NCBI GenBank assembly: GCA_026786125.1
Contig: JAJAYU010000057.1
Span: 1 to 6,699, forward strand
Source: Chamaesiphon sp.
GTDB taxonomy: Bacteria > Cyanobacteriota > Cyanobacteriia > Cyanobacteriales > Chamaesiphonaceae
DNA length: 6,699 nt
Reading direction: 5' to 3'
Shown here one piece after another: positions 1-6,500 of this stretch (within the stretch, counting starts at the first letter, position 1; each line of letters begins with the position of its first letter). The position numbers and the translations under genes are program-made. The notes beneath the pieces were generated by a model that saw only the letters and a program-made list of their open reading frames with translations, was not told the DNA's origin and made no database searches.

Positions 1-1135
1 TCACAGTACTGCGGGCATTAATCTGTTCGACAGTACCCTTATAATCGTTCACTTCAATAAAGTCACCAACTTGAATCGGTCGCTCGAATAGTAAAATTAA
101 CCCACTTCCAAAGTCTTTAGCGATATTTTGAAATCCAAACCCAATCCCAATCCCCAACGCACTGGCAAGAATCGTCAAGGAACTCAGATCCAGCCCCCAG
201 AGTTGGAGCAGGACGATCGAGCCAATGGCGATTAGGGTATATTTAACCAAAATCGAGATACTAGCTTCGGCACCGCGACTCACGCCCATAACTTGTAAGA
301 TCCGCGTCCGCAAGATATTTGTCAGTACTCCCGACAGGACGATCGTGACAACGAGCAACCCCAGCAGGATTGCTAAACTAGTTACCGAGTAGGACATCGC
401 CCCACGGGAAAAAATCGGGTCGGTAAGGCTGGAAATCAAGCTGGCGGTGAGATTGTAACCCCACTGGCGGGTGAGGGGAAACAGATTGGTGATATATAGC
501 AACGCGCTGATCCACATTGCCATTCGCACTACAAATAAGGTCAATCGGAATAATAAATTAATCGAGGGCGGTTCGCCTTCCGTCCCAGGGGCGGGTAATT
601 GATGCACTCTGCGCTTAATTTTTGCCCAAATTTTGCCCAGTATCCAGTGTAGTCCGATCGCTACGACAATCACCCCCACTGCTAGTACAAGCATTTGGTT
701 GATAAATTCTGGGCGGCGTTCTTGTTGGGCTTGGACGATCGCGGTTTGAAGCCGATTTACCCAGATTGTGGCTTGCTCGGTGGGGGTTTGACCTGCGCTG
801 GTATCGTTTTGGGTGACGGTGAGCAGATAGCGATCGTTAACGACGATCGTCGGAGCTTGATTTCGCTGTTCGAGTTTAACTATTGGTGGTTGTTGAGATT
901 CAACCGCTGCTTGGAGCTGGTTATTAATCCAGTCTGTCCGCTCGCTGGCTTTTAGCTGTGCGGAACTAGCGACCTGAAAAATTTGCCGACTGTCAACGGT
1001 TACAGCCGCCCGATCTAGTGCCTCTTGAGCAGGTGTGGAGATCGTAGAGCAGAGAATTGAGATCAGTACCAGTATCCCGATCTGGATCGATCGAAACCGA
1101 GACAAGCGCAGGCGAATGGGCGGAAAATTCGACAT
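1..1135 (-). CDS. MscS-family mechanosensitive ion channel (3' end outside window)
   Basis: Small-conductance mechanosensitive channel homologue, expected to open under membrane tension and release solutes during hypo-osmotic shock. The 378 codons visible on the minus strand start at ATG 1135-1133; an in-frame TAA eight codons upstream (1159-1157) leaves this as the first ATG. Residues 1-36 look like a signal peptide (basic stretch RLRLSRFR, hydrophobic core, cleavage near TPA/QEA). A soluble, presumably periplasmic stretch follows to about 140. Hydrophobic segments lie near 146-166, 195-217, 250-275 and 292-312. The pore-lining helix near 318-341 carries the MscS signature ALGIGIGFGFQNIAKDFGSG, followed by LILLFERPIQVGDFIEV and GTVEQINARSTV, the start of the cytoplasmic beta domain. 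The window ends inside that domain, so the C-terminal part is unseen. The long N-terminal extension makes it larger than E. coli MscS. It is transcribed away from the ycf55-like gene. Family assignment is firm; ion selectivity and gating are not inferable. Confidence 0.93.
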   Translation of the reverse strand, partial: MSNFPPIRLRLSRFRSIQIGILVLISILCSTISTPAQEALDRAAVTVDSRQIFQVASSAQLKASERTDWINNQLQAAVESQQPPIVKLEQRNQAPTIVVNDRYLLTVTQNDTSAGQTPTEQATIWVNRLQTAIVQAQQERRPEFINQMLVLAVGVIVVAIGLHWILGKIWAKIKRRVHQLPAPGTEGEPPSINLLFRLTLFVVRMAMWISALLYITNLFPLTRQWGYNLTASLISSLTDPIFSRGAMSYSVTSLAILLGLLVVTIVLSGVLTNILRTRILQVMGVSRGAEASISILVKYTLIAIGSIVLLQLWGLDLSSLTILASALGIGIGFGFQNIAKDFGSGLILLFERPIQVGDFIEVNDYKGTVEQINARSTV

Positions 1136-1198
1136 TTTGAAGGCGGGATCGGGGAGTTAGCAGGCTAAGATTTAACTGTCGATGTGGCGATTTTCCTT

Positions 1199-1267
1199 TT
1201 GCCAAGGCAAATGCTTCGCCAACAGAGAGGCTCCGCCAACGAAAGCCACCCACAAAATGGCGGAGCT
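1199..1267 (-). repeat. palindromic cyanobacterial interspersed repeat (element A)
   Basis: A dense cluster of short repeats. There are TTGCC-AA-GGCAA arms at 1199-1210, CGCCAAC twice (1217-1223 and 1234-1240), and a perfect 9-bp inverted repeat GCTCCGCCA (1230-1238) / TGGCGGAGC (1258-1266) with a 19-base loop. Read on the minus strand it contains GCGGAGC and AGCCTCTCT, which also occur in the same order in the element at 6501-6575. Such GGCGGAGCCTCTC / GGCGAAGC words are familiar from dispersed palindromic repeats in cyanobacterial intergenic regions. It would lie in the leader or promoter of the mscS-like gene. Exact element borders are uncertain. Confidence 0.55.
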
Positions 1268-1331
1268 AAAAAGTCCTCACAATCACCATAATTGACACTT
1301 GTAATGGCGACATCATCGGGGTAATATCAGT

Positions 1332-1358
1332 ATTCTATAACACCAGGGTTTCTTTCAA
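1332..1358 (-). promoter_or_regulatory. possible promoter for the mscS-like gene
   Basis: On the minus strand TTGAAA (1358-1353) is followed, after a rather short 15-base spacer, by TAGAAT (1337-1332), each matching the sigma-70 consensus at five of six bases. It would give a leader of about 190 bases that includes the palindromic repeat. The suboptimal spacing and AT-rich background make this a weak call. Confidence 0.2.
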
Positions 1359-1456
1359 AGAAATATGTTTGATCAAAACTAATGCCTGAATTCAAAAATA
1401 CACCAGAGCTTGAGCGATCAAAAGCTATAAAATTCGGTTTTATTCTATAAAAATAC

Positions 1457-1484
1457 TTGAAACTTTTATTTAGTCTTATTAAAT
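1457..1484 (+). promoter_or_regulatory. possible promoter for the ycf55-ycf20 unit
   Basis: TTGAAA at 1457-1462 (five of six to the -35 consensus) is followed after 16 bases by TTAAAT at 1479-1484 (four of six to the -10 consensus). An alternative closer pair is TTTCAC (1495-1500) and TATTAT (1518-1523) with 17-base spacing, which would leave a very short leader. The AT-rich background makes chance matches likely, so neither can be preferred by eye. Confidence 0.22.
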
Positions 1485-1546
1485 ATTTTACGAATTTCAC
1501 ACGTCAAGATACACAAATATTATAGCATATTTATTTGACAAAAGCC

Positions 1547-2755
1547 ATGAAATCGTCCAGTCTGCAACAAATTCAAGCGGCTTTGATAGCATTAAATATC
1601 GATCTCCAATATCGGCAAATGTCCGATATTGAGAGATTAATTTTGACTGGACGGAGACGAGAATTAATTGCGGCTCAGTGGCTAGCAAAGCGACTATTCC
1701 TGATTTCAAACTCGTCGAGATTGACAGCTCTCGAACCGATATTACAAGACCAATACTCTACCAATGAGTCATCGATTACAGCCGCAACAATAGATAAAAG
1801 CTTACAATCATCAATACTAAATCGGGTTGCAAAAAAACTAGGCTTTAGCCAAGGAAACCTTACTACAGTTACCCTAGAGATTGATATTTTACAGCCAGAA
1901 AAAAAGCGAGAATTGTTTTATATTATCCTCCGACAGATCGAAGTTTTATTAGATGAATTAAGGTTTTCTCAAGTCACACTCGATCTTCTACCAGTCAAAC
2001 AAGAGAAAATCCTCTTGGATTTGTGGGAATCAGTAATGATCGAGTTTTTTGGAAGATACTATACAGATTCGAGCAATAATTTGCAAATTGAAATTATTCC
2101 TATTCTTCTAAAAAATCGTTCTATTGTTTGGAAGGAAATTATATCAAAGATCCCTCAAATCATCGAGTTACTAAATTACGTGCTATTTCAGAAACCGCTA
2201 AAAATTGACAATATAGATTGTGGGATTGGAACTCAAGCTGCTGAGGATCGTGCTGACGAAATTCTAGAAAATCTCATGATTAATATTGCCAATGCCGTGA
2301 TTCAACCTTTACTCGATAATTTTGGTGATGTAGAGGCAATTAAAAGCAGATTTTATCATCGCAGACTACTATCTAGTCGAGAAATCGAAAGATTTCGGAA
2401 TGACTTATCTTGGCGATATCGAATCAATCGGCATGTTGCTCAACCGCAAGCTATGTTTGAAAGTCGATATCAATTATTCATTCTGACAGAGTATGGGATC
2501 GATTGCCTGACAATTTACGCGCCTCGATCGCAAGAATTAGCTCGATTAAGAGGGATTTCTTTAGCGATACCATTTGCCTTAGAAACGTGGGATGCGATTG
2601 TACCTCGACTAAAATTTGCGACAACATTTATTGGTGTTATTATCGTATACTTACTAACAGAAATTATTGGTCGCAGTATCGGCTTAATCGGTCGCGGTAT
2701 CATCAAAGGTATTGGTAACATCTGGCAAGAAACAAATCGCAGTAGTAAGAGATAA
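1547..2755 (+). CDS. Ycf55-like protein (DUF3685), function unknown
   Basis: A 402-residue protein of the Ycf55/DUF3685 family, found in cyanobacteria and as ycf55 in red-algal plastids; its biochemical role is unknown. The family signature is the C-terminal block: LLSSREIERFRNDLSWRYR at about 274-292, then ESRYQLFILTEYGID, IYAPRSQELARLRGI, and a hydrophobic segment near 357-375 that runs into IIGRSIGLIGRGIIKGIGNI. The N-terminus, with LQQIQAALIALN and LILTGRRRELIAAQWLAKRL, resembles the helical region that follows a receiver-like domain in longer cyanobacterial relatives, as I recall them; no receiver domain is present here. Start chosen at ATG 1547; an in-frame TTG at 1535 is the only earlier option before a TAG at 1523, and no clear Shine-Dalgarno distinguishes them. 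The gene is AT-rich (sampled lines about 30-33% GC, against about 50% in ktrB) and contains only one CGATCG. It stops 2 bp before ycf20, indicating co-transcription. Confidence 0.82.
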   Translation: MKSSSLQQIQAALIALNIDLQYRQMSDIERLILTGRRRELIAAQWLAKRLFLISNSSRLTALEPILQDQYSTNESSITAATIDKSLQSSILNRVAKKLGFSQGNLTTVTLEIDILQPEKKRELFYIILRQIEVLLDELRFSQVTLDLLPVKQEKILLDLWESVMIEFFGRYYTDSSNNLQIEIIPILLKNRSIVWKEIISKIPQIIELLNYVLFQKPLKIDNIDCGIGTQAAEDRADEILENLMINIANAVIQPLLDNFGDVEAIKSRFYHRRLLSSREIERFRNDLSWRYRINRHVAQPQAMFESRYQLFILTEYGIDCLTIYAPRSQELARLRGISLAIPFALETWDAIVPRLKFATTFIGVIIVYLLTEIIGRSIGLIGRGIIKGIGNIWQETNRSSKR

Positions 2756-2757
2756 TT

Positions 2758-3168
2758 ATGCAAAATACTCGACTGAATACATTAATCGAGGGCACGATCG
2801 AGAAATCTACTCAATGGGTGCAAAATCCCTGGCGGCGAACCTCGCTGATAATTATCAGTTTACTATTTGGTAACTTTCTGGCTTCGACGATCACGACAAA
2901 TGCCGGACAACAGGCGGGATTAGATATTGTCAATTCCCTAGTGATACTAGTGATCGTCGAGTTCATTAGTTGGCTGAGGTATGGATGGAATTTGAGGAGT
3001 CGGAATATCAGCAGCGAGATCGTCCTGACGCGCAGTGGCTCTGAGCGAGAATTAGTTGATTCTAGGTCGATCGGCAGTCGGCTGCCGCTGTGGGTTATCA
3101 TGCTCGATAGTCTAAAATTGGGTCTGATCTATGGCTTCTTTCTGGAAGCGTTTAAATTGGGCAGTTAA
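2758..3168 (+). CDS. ycf20: Ycf20 family membrane protein (DUF565)
   Basis: A 136-residue membrane protein of the Ycf20/DUF565 family. Family marks are the N-terminal TRLNTLIEGT, the NPWRRTSLIIISLLFGNFLA segment, and the ending LGLIYGFFLEAFKLGS. Hydrophobic segments fall near 29-47, 56-76 and 111-129. Ycf20-like proteins of green algae and Arabidopsis have been linked genetically to thermal dissipation of excess absorbed light; the cyanobacterial role is not settled. ATG 2758 lies 2 bp after the ycf55-like stop, so translation is probably coupled. A polar stretch at about 78-108 (SRNISSEIVLTRSGSERELV and flanks) between the second and last hydrophobic segments looks longer than in the roughly 110-residue members I know, making this a slightly enlarged variant. 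Family assignment is firm, function is not. Confidence 0.88.
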   Translation: MQNTRLNTLIEGTIEKSTQWVQNPWRRTSLIIISLLFGNFLASTITTNAGQQAGLDIVNSLVILVIVEFISWLRYGWNLRSRNISSEIVLTRSGSERELVDSRSIGSRLPLWVIMLDSLKLGLIYGFFLEAFKLGS

Positions 3169-3212
3169 AGCTGGTTGGAGATCTACCGATGGTGGAATAT
3201 CTTTAGTAACAT

Positions 3213-3225
3213 TCACCTACGGTGA
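3213..3225 (+). promoter_or_regulatory. small hairpin covering the likely ktrB ribosome binding site
   Basis: TCACC (3213-3217), TAC loop, GGTGA (3221-3225) form a perfect 5-bp stem in the 69-bp gap between ycf20 and ktrB. The GGTGA arm is the best Shine-Dalgarno-like sequence ahead of ATG 3238, with a 12-base spacer, so folding could limit ktrB translation. The stem is short and could be chance. Confidence 0.3.
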
Positions 3226-3237
3226 TAAATAATCTTG

Positions 3238-4572
3238 ATGAATATTGCGCGGACTATCTGTTTCGGATTTTTGGGGGTGATTTTATTTGGTACTCTAGCT
3301 TTGATGTTGCCGATTACGGGTACGAGCGGCAGTTGGAACAGTCCATTAGTGGCACTGTTTACCACAACTTCGGCGGTGTGCGTGACAGGGTTGAGCCTGG
3401 TGGATGTGGGGAGTTACTTTTCAGTTTGGGGACAGTTGGTGATTGCGATCGAGATTCAGATCGGCGGACTGGGATATATGACCCTCACCACTTTTTTGAT
3501 GCTCTTGATCGGTCGTAAATTTGACTTCAAGCAAAAATTGGCGATCCAAGATGGGTTCGATCGACCATTCGTGCAAGGTAGCAAGAATTTGATTGTCTCG
3601 ATTATCTATACCACGCTGATTTTTGAAGCAGTGGGTGCGGCGATCGTCTTGCCGACATTTATCGCCGAAAAAGGGGTGGTAATGGGCGTGTGGTATGCAA
3701 TTTTTCATAGCGTTAGTGCTTGGAATAATGCTGGTTTCGCCCTACCTGCCAACGGCTTGATGAACTATCAAACGTCGATCCCGATCAATCTGGCGATTTC
3801 GATGTTAATTATTGGTGGCGGACTTGGCTACCAGACGATCGTCGAACTCTACTTGGGGCTTTCCCATCGGCTCCAGGGTCAATCCAGTCGATTTAGCTGG
3901 TCGCTAAATTTTAAAGTAACTGTTAGTACTACCCTGTGGCTGCTGTGCATTGGGACGGTGGCAATTTTCGCTACCGAACATCGGAATCTGGCAACCATTG
4001 GCGGTAGGGATCTGGCCGATCAATTAACCGCAGCCTGGTTCCAATCCGTGACGACACGGACTGCGGGGTTTAACACGATCGACAACGGTAAAATGACGAT
4101 GGTGGGACTCTTTGTGACGATGGGGCTAATGTTCATCGGTGCCAGCCCCGCTAGTACTGGTGGCGGGATTAAAACTACTACCTTGGGGATTTTGGCTAGT
4201 ACGACTCGATCGGCACTTTTGGGTAGGTCTAATGTGGTCATGTTTGAGCGATTGGTACCCACCGAACTTTTAGTCAAGGCGGTGGCGGTAGTCTTTGGCT
4301 CGGCAGGTGTGGTGATAATTAGCGCGGTAGCGATCTCTGTTAGGGACCCCCAATTCCCCGCCATCCAAGTGTTATTTGAGGTGATGTCGGCGTTTGCTAC
4401 GGTTGGTCTTTCGACGGGTATTACCGCACAATTATCGGTTGGCAGTCAACTGATTTTGGTCGTGCTTATGTACGCTGGACGGGTGGGGATCTTAATCTTG
4501 ATCTCAGCCGTGCTCGGCAAGCCCCGCCTGAGCGTGGTCAAATATCCTGCCGAAAATTTGTTAGTGGGTTAA
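3238..4572 (+). CDS. ktrB: KtrB/TrkH-family K+ uptake transporter, membrane subunit
   Basis: The K+-translocating subunit of a Ktr system, normally a cation-coupled (Na+ in many KtrB proteins) K+ importer in the plasma membrane. The 444-residue length is normal. All four membrane-pore-membrane repeats are present with their selectivity-filter glycines: G51 in TSAVCVTGL, G166 in SAWNNAGF, G277 in TTRTAGFNT and G390 in SAFATVGLS. The gating loop of the third repeat, GASPASTGGGIKTTT (301-315), and the arginine in the last helix (R415 in MYAGRVGIL) are also present. Start set at ATG 3238; an adjoining in-frame TTG at 3235 is less likely, and a TAA at 3226-3228 closes the frame upstream. It may be read through from ycf20, 69 bp upstream. 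No KtrA/TrkA-type nucleotide-binding partner is in the window; in Synechocystis KtrA is encoded at a separate locus, so this is not abnormal. TrkH is the main alternative label; the short length favours KtrB. Confidence 0.93.
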   Translation: MNIARTICFGFLGVILFGTLALMLPITGTSGSWNSPLVALFTTTSAVCVTGLSLVDVGSYFSVWGQLVIAIEIQIGGLGYMTLTTFLMLLIGRKFDFKQKLAIQDGFDRPFVQGSKNLIVSIIYTTLIFEAVGAAIVLPTFIAEKGVVMGVWYAIFHSVSAWNNAGFALPANGLMNYQTSIPINLAISMLIIGGGLGYQTIVELYLGLSHRLQGQSSRFSWSLNFKVTVSTTLWLLCIGTVAIFATEHRNLATIGGRDLADQLTAAWFQSVTTRTAGFNTIDNGKMTMVGLFVTMGLMFIGASPASTGGGIKTTTLGILASTTRSALLGRSNVVMFERLVPTELLVKAVAVVFGSAGVVIISAVAISVRDPQFPAIQVLFEVMSAFATVGLSTGITAQLSVGSQLILVVLMYAGRVGILILISAVLGKPRLSVVKYPAENLLVG

Positions 4573-4607
4573 ATAATTGATAGTTGATAATTGATAATTG
4601 ATAGTTG
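4573..4607 (+). repeat. five tandem 7-bp repeats, ATARTTG
   Basis: Beginning directly after the ktrB stop are five consecutive heptamers: ATAATTG, ATAGTTG, ATAATTG, ATAATTG, ATAGTTG. Short tandemly repeated heptamers of this kind are well known in cyanobacterial intergenic DNA. The copy number probably varies between strains. No terminator stem-loop is formed here. Confidence 0.85.
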
Positions 4608-4763
4608 TTGGGGGTAGGGTTAAGTAGCAGGGGAAAAATTAGGTTAGACAGAGATATTTGCCGATCAAGATAGTGTAGTAATCTACTAGTAAAGACGGCA
4701 AGATTATTGTGGCTCGATCTAATTGGTAAACTGGAGATATTAACCTCAACGAACCCAGATTAT

Positions 4764-6434
4764 ATGTCGATCTCAGCTTCGCTCCGGTGGGTTAAAGCCT
4801 CTGCCATCGCGACAATTATCACTATTTCGATGCCGATTTCGGTTCGTGCTGTAGAGCAAATTACCCTTCACTATCCACCATTTAAGGACTTTTCAATCTC
4901 CGTGCGAGATCTCGAACTGTTTGCCAAAAAGGGTCAGATTGCCCCCGCTTTTGCTACTTATATCAAGCAAACTACTCCCGAACAACTCCAACAATTGCGC
5001 CAGTTATTGCAGCAACGAATGGATATTAGCCCTACCTACGCCACTCAAATCGCCAACGCACCACTAATTCAAACTCTATTAGAACGACTTGGGGAAGTGA
5101 TTCAAACCGAGGATCTAACTAATGGGCAACAGTCATTACGCTTGGCTCTGGTGCGGGCGGCTGCGGATAAAAATGTAGGTTTAACCCCCATCAACTTTCT
5201 GTATCAGTTTCCTGGGCGGAAAATGAACATAAATCTGAGTGAGGGCTTCGCTGTATATGCCAACTTTTCCCAACTGCTCAAGCAGCGAGATCTGATGATT
5301 GTCGCCCTCAAACAAATTGCCCAAGCTGAAGCTGCAACTACTAAAATCGACTTTTCTACCAAACTAGATCTCCGAAAATCGGGTAGATTTGGTTATCAAA
5401 TCCGTCGATTTGAATGGCTGGATCGTTCGCGTCAACGTCTAGTCCCTGGAGATTTATATCTCCCCCAAGCTACATCAACAAGTCCAATTTCCCTGATCGT
5501 CATCTCCCACGGTGTCGCTGAAGATCGCACCACATTTGCCTATTTAGCCAAACATCTAGTCTCTCACGGTTTTGCCGTTGCTGTCGTCGAACATATCGGT
5601 GGCGATGCCGATCGTTTCCGCAAGTATTTTTCGGGTTTAGCTCCGGCTCCAGGCGCAACAGAATTACTCCAACGTCCCCGCGATATCTCGTTCCTGTTGG
5701 ATGAGTTACAACGGTTGGCTGTGAACGATCCTAGCCTTCGCCAACTCAACTTAAAACAGGTGGGCGCGATCGGACATTCCCTCGGTGGCTACACCGCTTT
5801 AGCCTTGGCTGGAGCAACGATCGATTTCGAGCAAGTCACACAAGACTGTACACCAAATCGATCGCTAAATCTATCCGTATTGCTCCAATGTCGCGCCAAT
5901 GAGTTAGAATTCAAACTCCACGCGCTCCAAGATCCTCGGATCAAAGCGATCTTTGCCATCAACCCCCTCGATAGCACAATTTTTGGACAGCGGGGGATGA
6001 GTCAAGTTCGAGTTCCAGTCTTGATGATGGGCGGTAGCGATGACATTATTACTCCAGCCGTATCCGAACAAATACATCCATTCACTTGGCTGCAAACATC
6101 TGACAAATATCTGGCGATCTTAGAGAAAGGCACACATTTTTCTACCCTAACATTTTCTAAGCAGGATAGCGTGTTTCCAGTTTCTAAAAGTTTAATTGGC
6201 CCCGATCCTCAGATTGCCCAGACTTATGTTAAGGCTCTGGGCGTGGCATTTTTTCAGACTCATTTAGCCCAACGACAGGAATTTCAGACCTATCTAAATG
6301 CTGGTTATGCTAACTCGATTAGTCGAGTTTCATTGCCGCTTAATTTAGTTCGATCTTCAGCATCAGCGCAGATTCGTCGCATTCTCCAACAAGACAATGT
6401 TCGGGTTGGGATTCCAGCTAGCGAGAAAAATTAA
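4764..6434 (+). CDS. exported alpha/beta hydrolase with N-terminal DUF1400 domain
   Basis: Predicted secreted or periplasmic serine hydrolase of 556 residues; the substrate is unknown, though relatives are loosely labelled as dienelactone-hydrolase or PAF-acetylhydrolase-like esterases. Residues 1-29 form a signal peptide (R8, K11, hydrophobic core, cleavage near VRA/VEQ). DUF1400 occupies about 30-150, including DLELFAKKGQIAPAFATYIK and LLERLGEVIQ. The hydrolase fold spans about 225-500: oxyanion region SHG at 248-250, nucleophile elbow GHSLGG with Ser339, probable acid Asp427 in GGSDDIITP, and probable His458 in EKGTHFS. So the triad looks intact. Its only two cysteines, Cys362 and Cys376, lie 14 residues apart in the insertion after the nucleophile and could form a disulfide after export. 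ATG 4764 was chosen because it puts the signal peptide at the N-terminus; an in-frame TTG at 4707 would add 19 non-signal residues. It is probably a separate transcription unit, 191 bp downstream of ktrB. Confidence 0.9.
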   Translation: MSISASLRWVKASAIATIITISMPISVRAVEQITLHYPPFKDFSISVRDLELFAKKGQIAPAFATYIKQTTPEQLQQLRQLLQQRMDISPTYATQIANAPLIQTLLERLGEVIQTEDLTNGQQSLRLALVRAAADKNVGLTPINFLYQFPGRKMNINLSEGFAVYANFSQLLKQRDLMIVALKQIAQAEAATTKIDFSTKLDLRKSGRFGYQIRRFEWLDRSRQRLVPGDLYLPQATSTSPISLIVISHGVAEDRTTFAYLAKHLVSHGFAVAVVEHIGGDADRFRKYFSGLAPAPGATELLQRPRDISFLLDELQRLAVNDPSLRQLNLKQVGAIGHSLGGYTALALAGATIDFEQVTQDCTPNRSLNLSVLLQCRANELEFKLHALQDPRIKAIFAINPLDSTIFGQRGMSQVRVPVLMMGGSDDIITPAVSEQIHPFTWLQTSDKYLAILEKGTHFSTLTFSKQDSVFPVSKSLIGPDPQIAQTYVKALGVAFFQTHLAQRQEFQTYLNAGYANSISRVSLPLNLVRSSASAQIRRILQQDNVRVGIPASEKN

Positions 6435-6500
6435 TTCGATCGATAAATATCTATCATTGCCGCCCATCACACCATCTAGGCTAAAATATAAATGTTCGTT

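Larger units (their letters stand above)
1136..1546. other. divergent intergenic region between mscS-like and ycf55-like genes
   Basis: This stretch holds no convincing gene. The part next to mscS (1136-1267) is GC-richer and repeat-like. The part next to the ycf55-like gene (about 1280-1546) is strongly AT-rich, as expected for promoters. Small structures seen: TTAGC-AG-GCTAA inverted repeat at 1157-1168; perfect 10-bp palindrome TTTGATCAAA at 1368-1377; the 10-mer TATTCTATAA at 1331-1340 and again at 1441-1450; a weak AT stem ATAAAA/TTTTAT at 1427-1443. No CGATCG occurs here, unlike the flanking mscS gene. It presumably contains promoters in both directions. Confidence 0.7.

Noticed and set aside
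695..955. 86-codon plus-strand open frame
   Set aside because: It lies entirely antisense inside the mscS-like coding region and its protein resembles no family.
993..1253. 86-codon minus-strand open frame
   Set aside because: It overlaps the firmly identified mscS-like gene on the same strand in another frame, and its N-terminal part is translated from the palindromic repeat.
1230..1266. 9-bp inverted repeat as an intrinsic terminator
   Set aside because: The loop is 19 bases, no T-tract follows on either strand, and no gene ends next to it; it fits a dispersed repeat better.
1535..1546. TTG at 1535 as start of the ycf55-like gene
   Set aside because: ATG at 1547 is the more usual codon and loses only four residues; no Shine-Dalgarno supports the TTG. 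It remains possible.
4707..4763. TTG at 4707 as start of the hydrolase
   Set aside because: It would place 19 non-signal residues ahead of a clean signal peptide that begins at ATG 4764.
4608..4763. promoter for the hydrolase gene
   Set aside because: Candidate -35 sequences such as TTGCCG (4658) and TAGACA have no acceptable -10 partner at 16-18 bases; the dyad TAGTA-ATC-TACTA (4676-4688) is too short to interpret.
6435..6480. terminator behind the hydrolase gene
   Set aside because: Only weak GATA/TATC dyads are present with no GC-rich stem or T-run.
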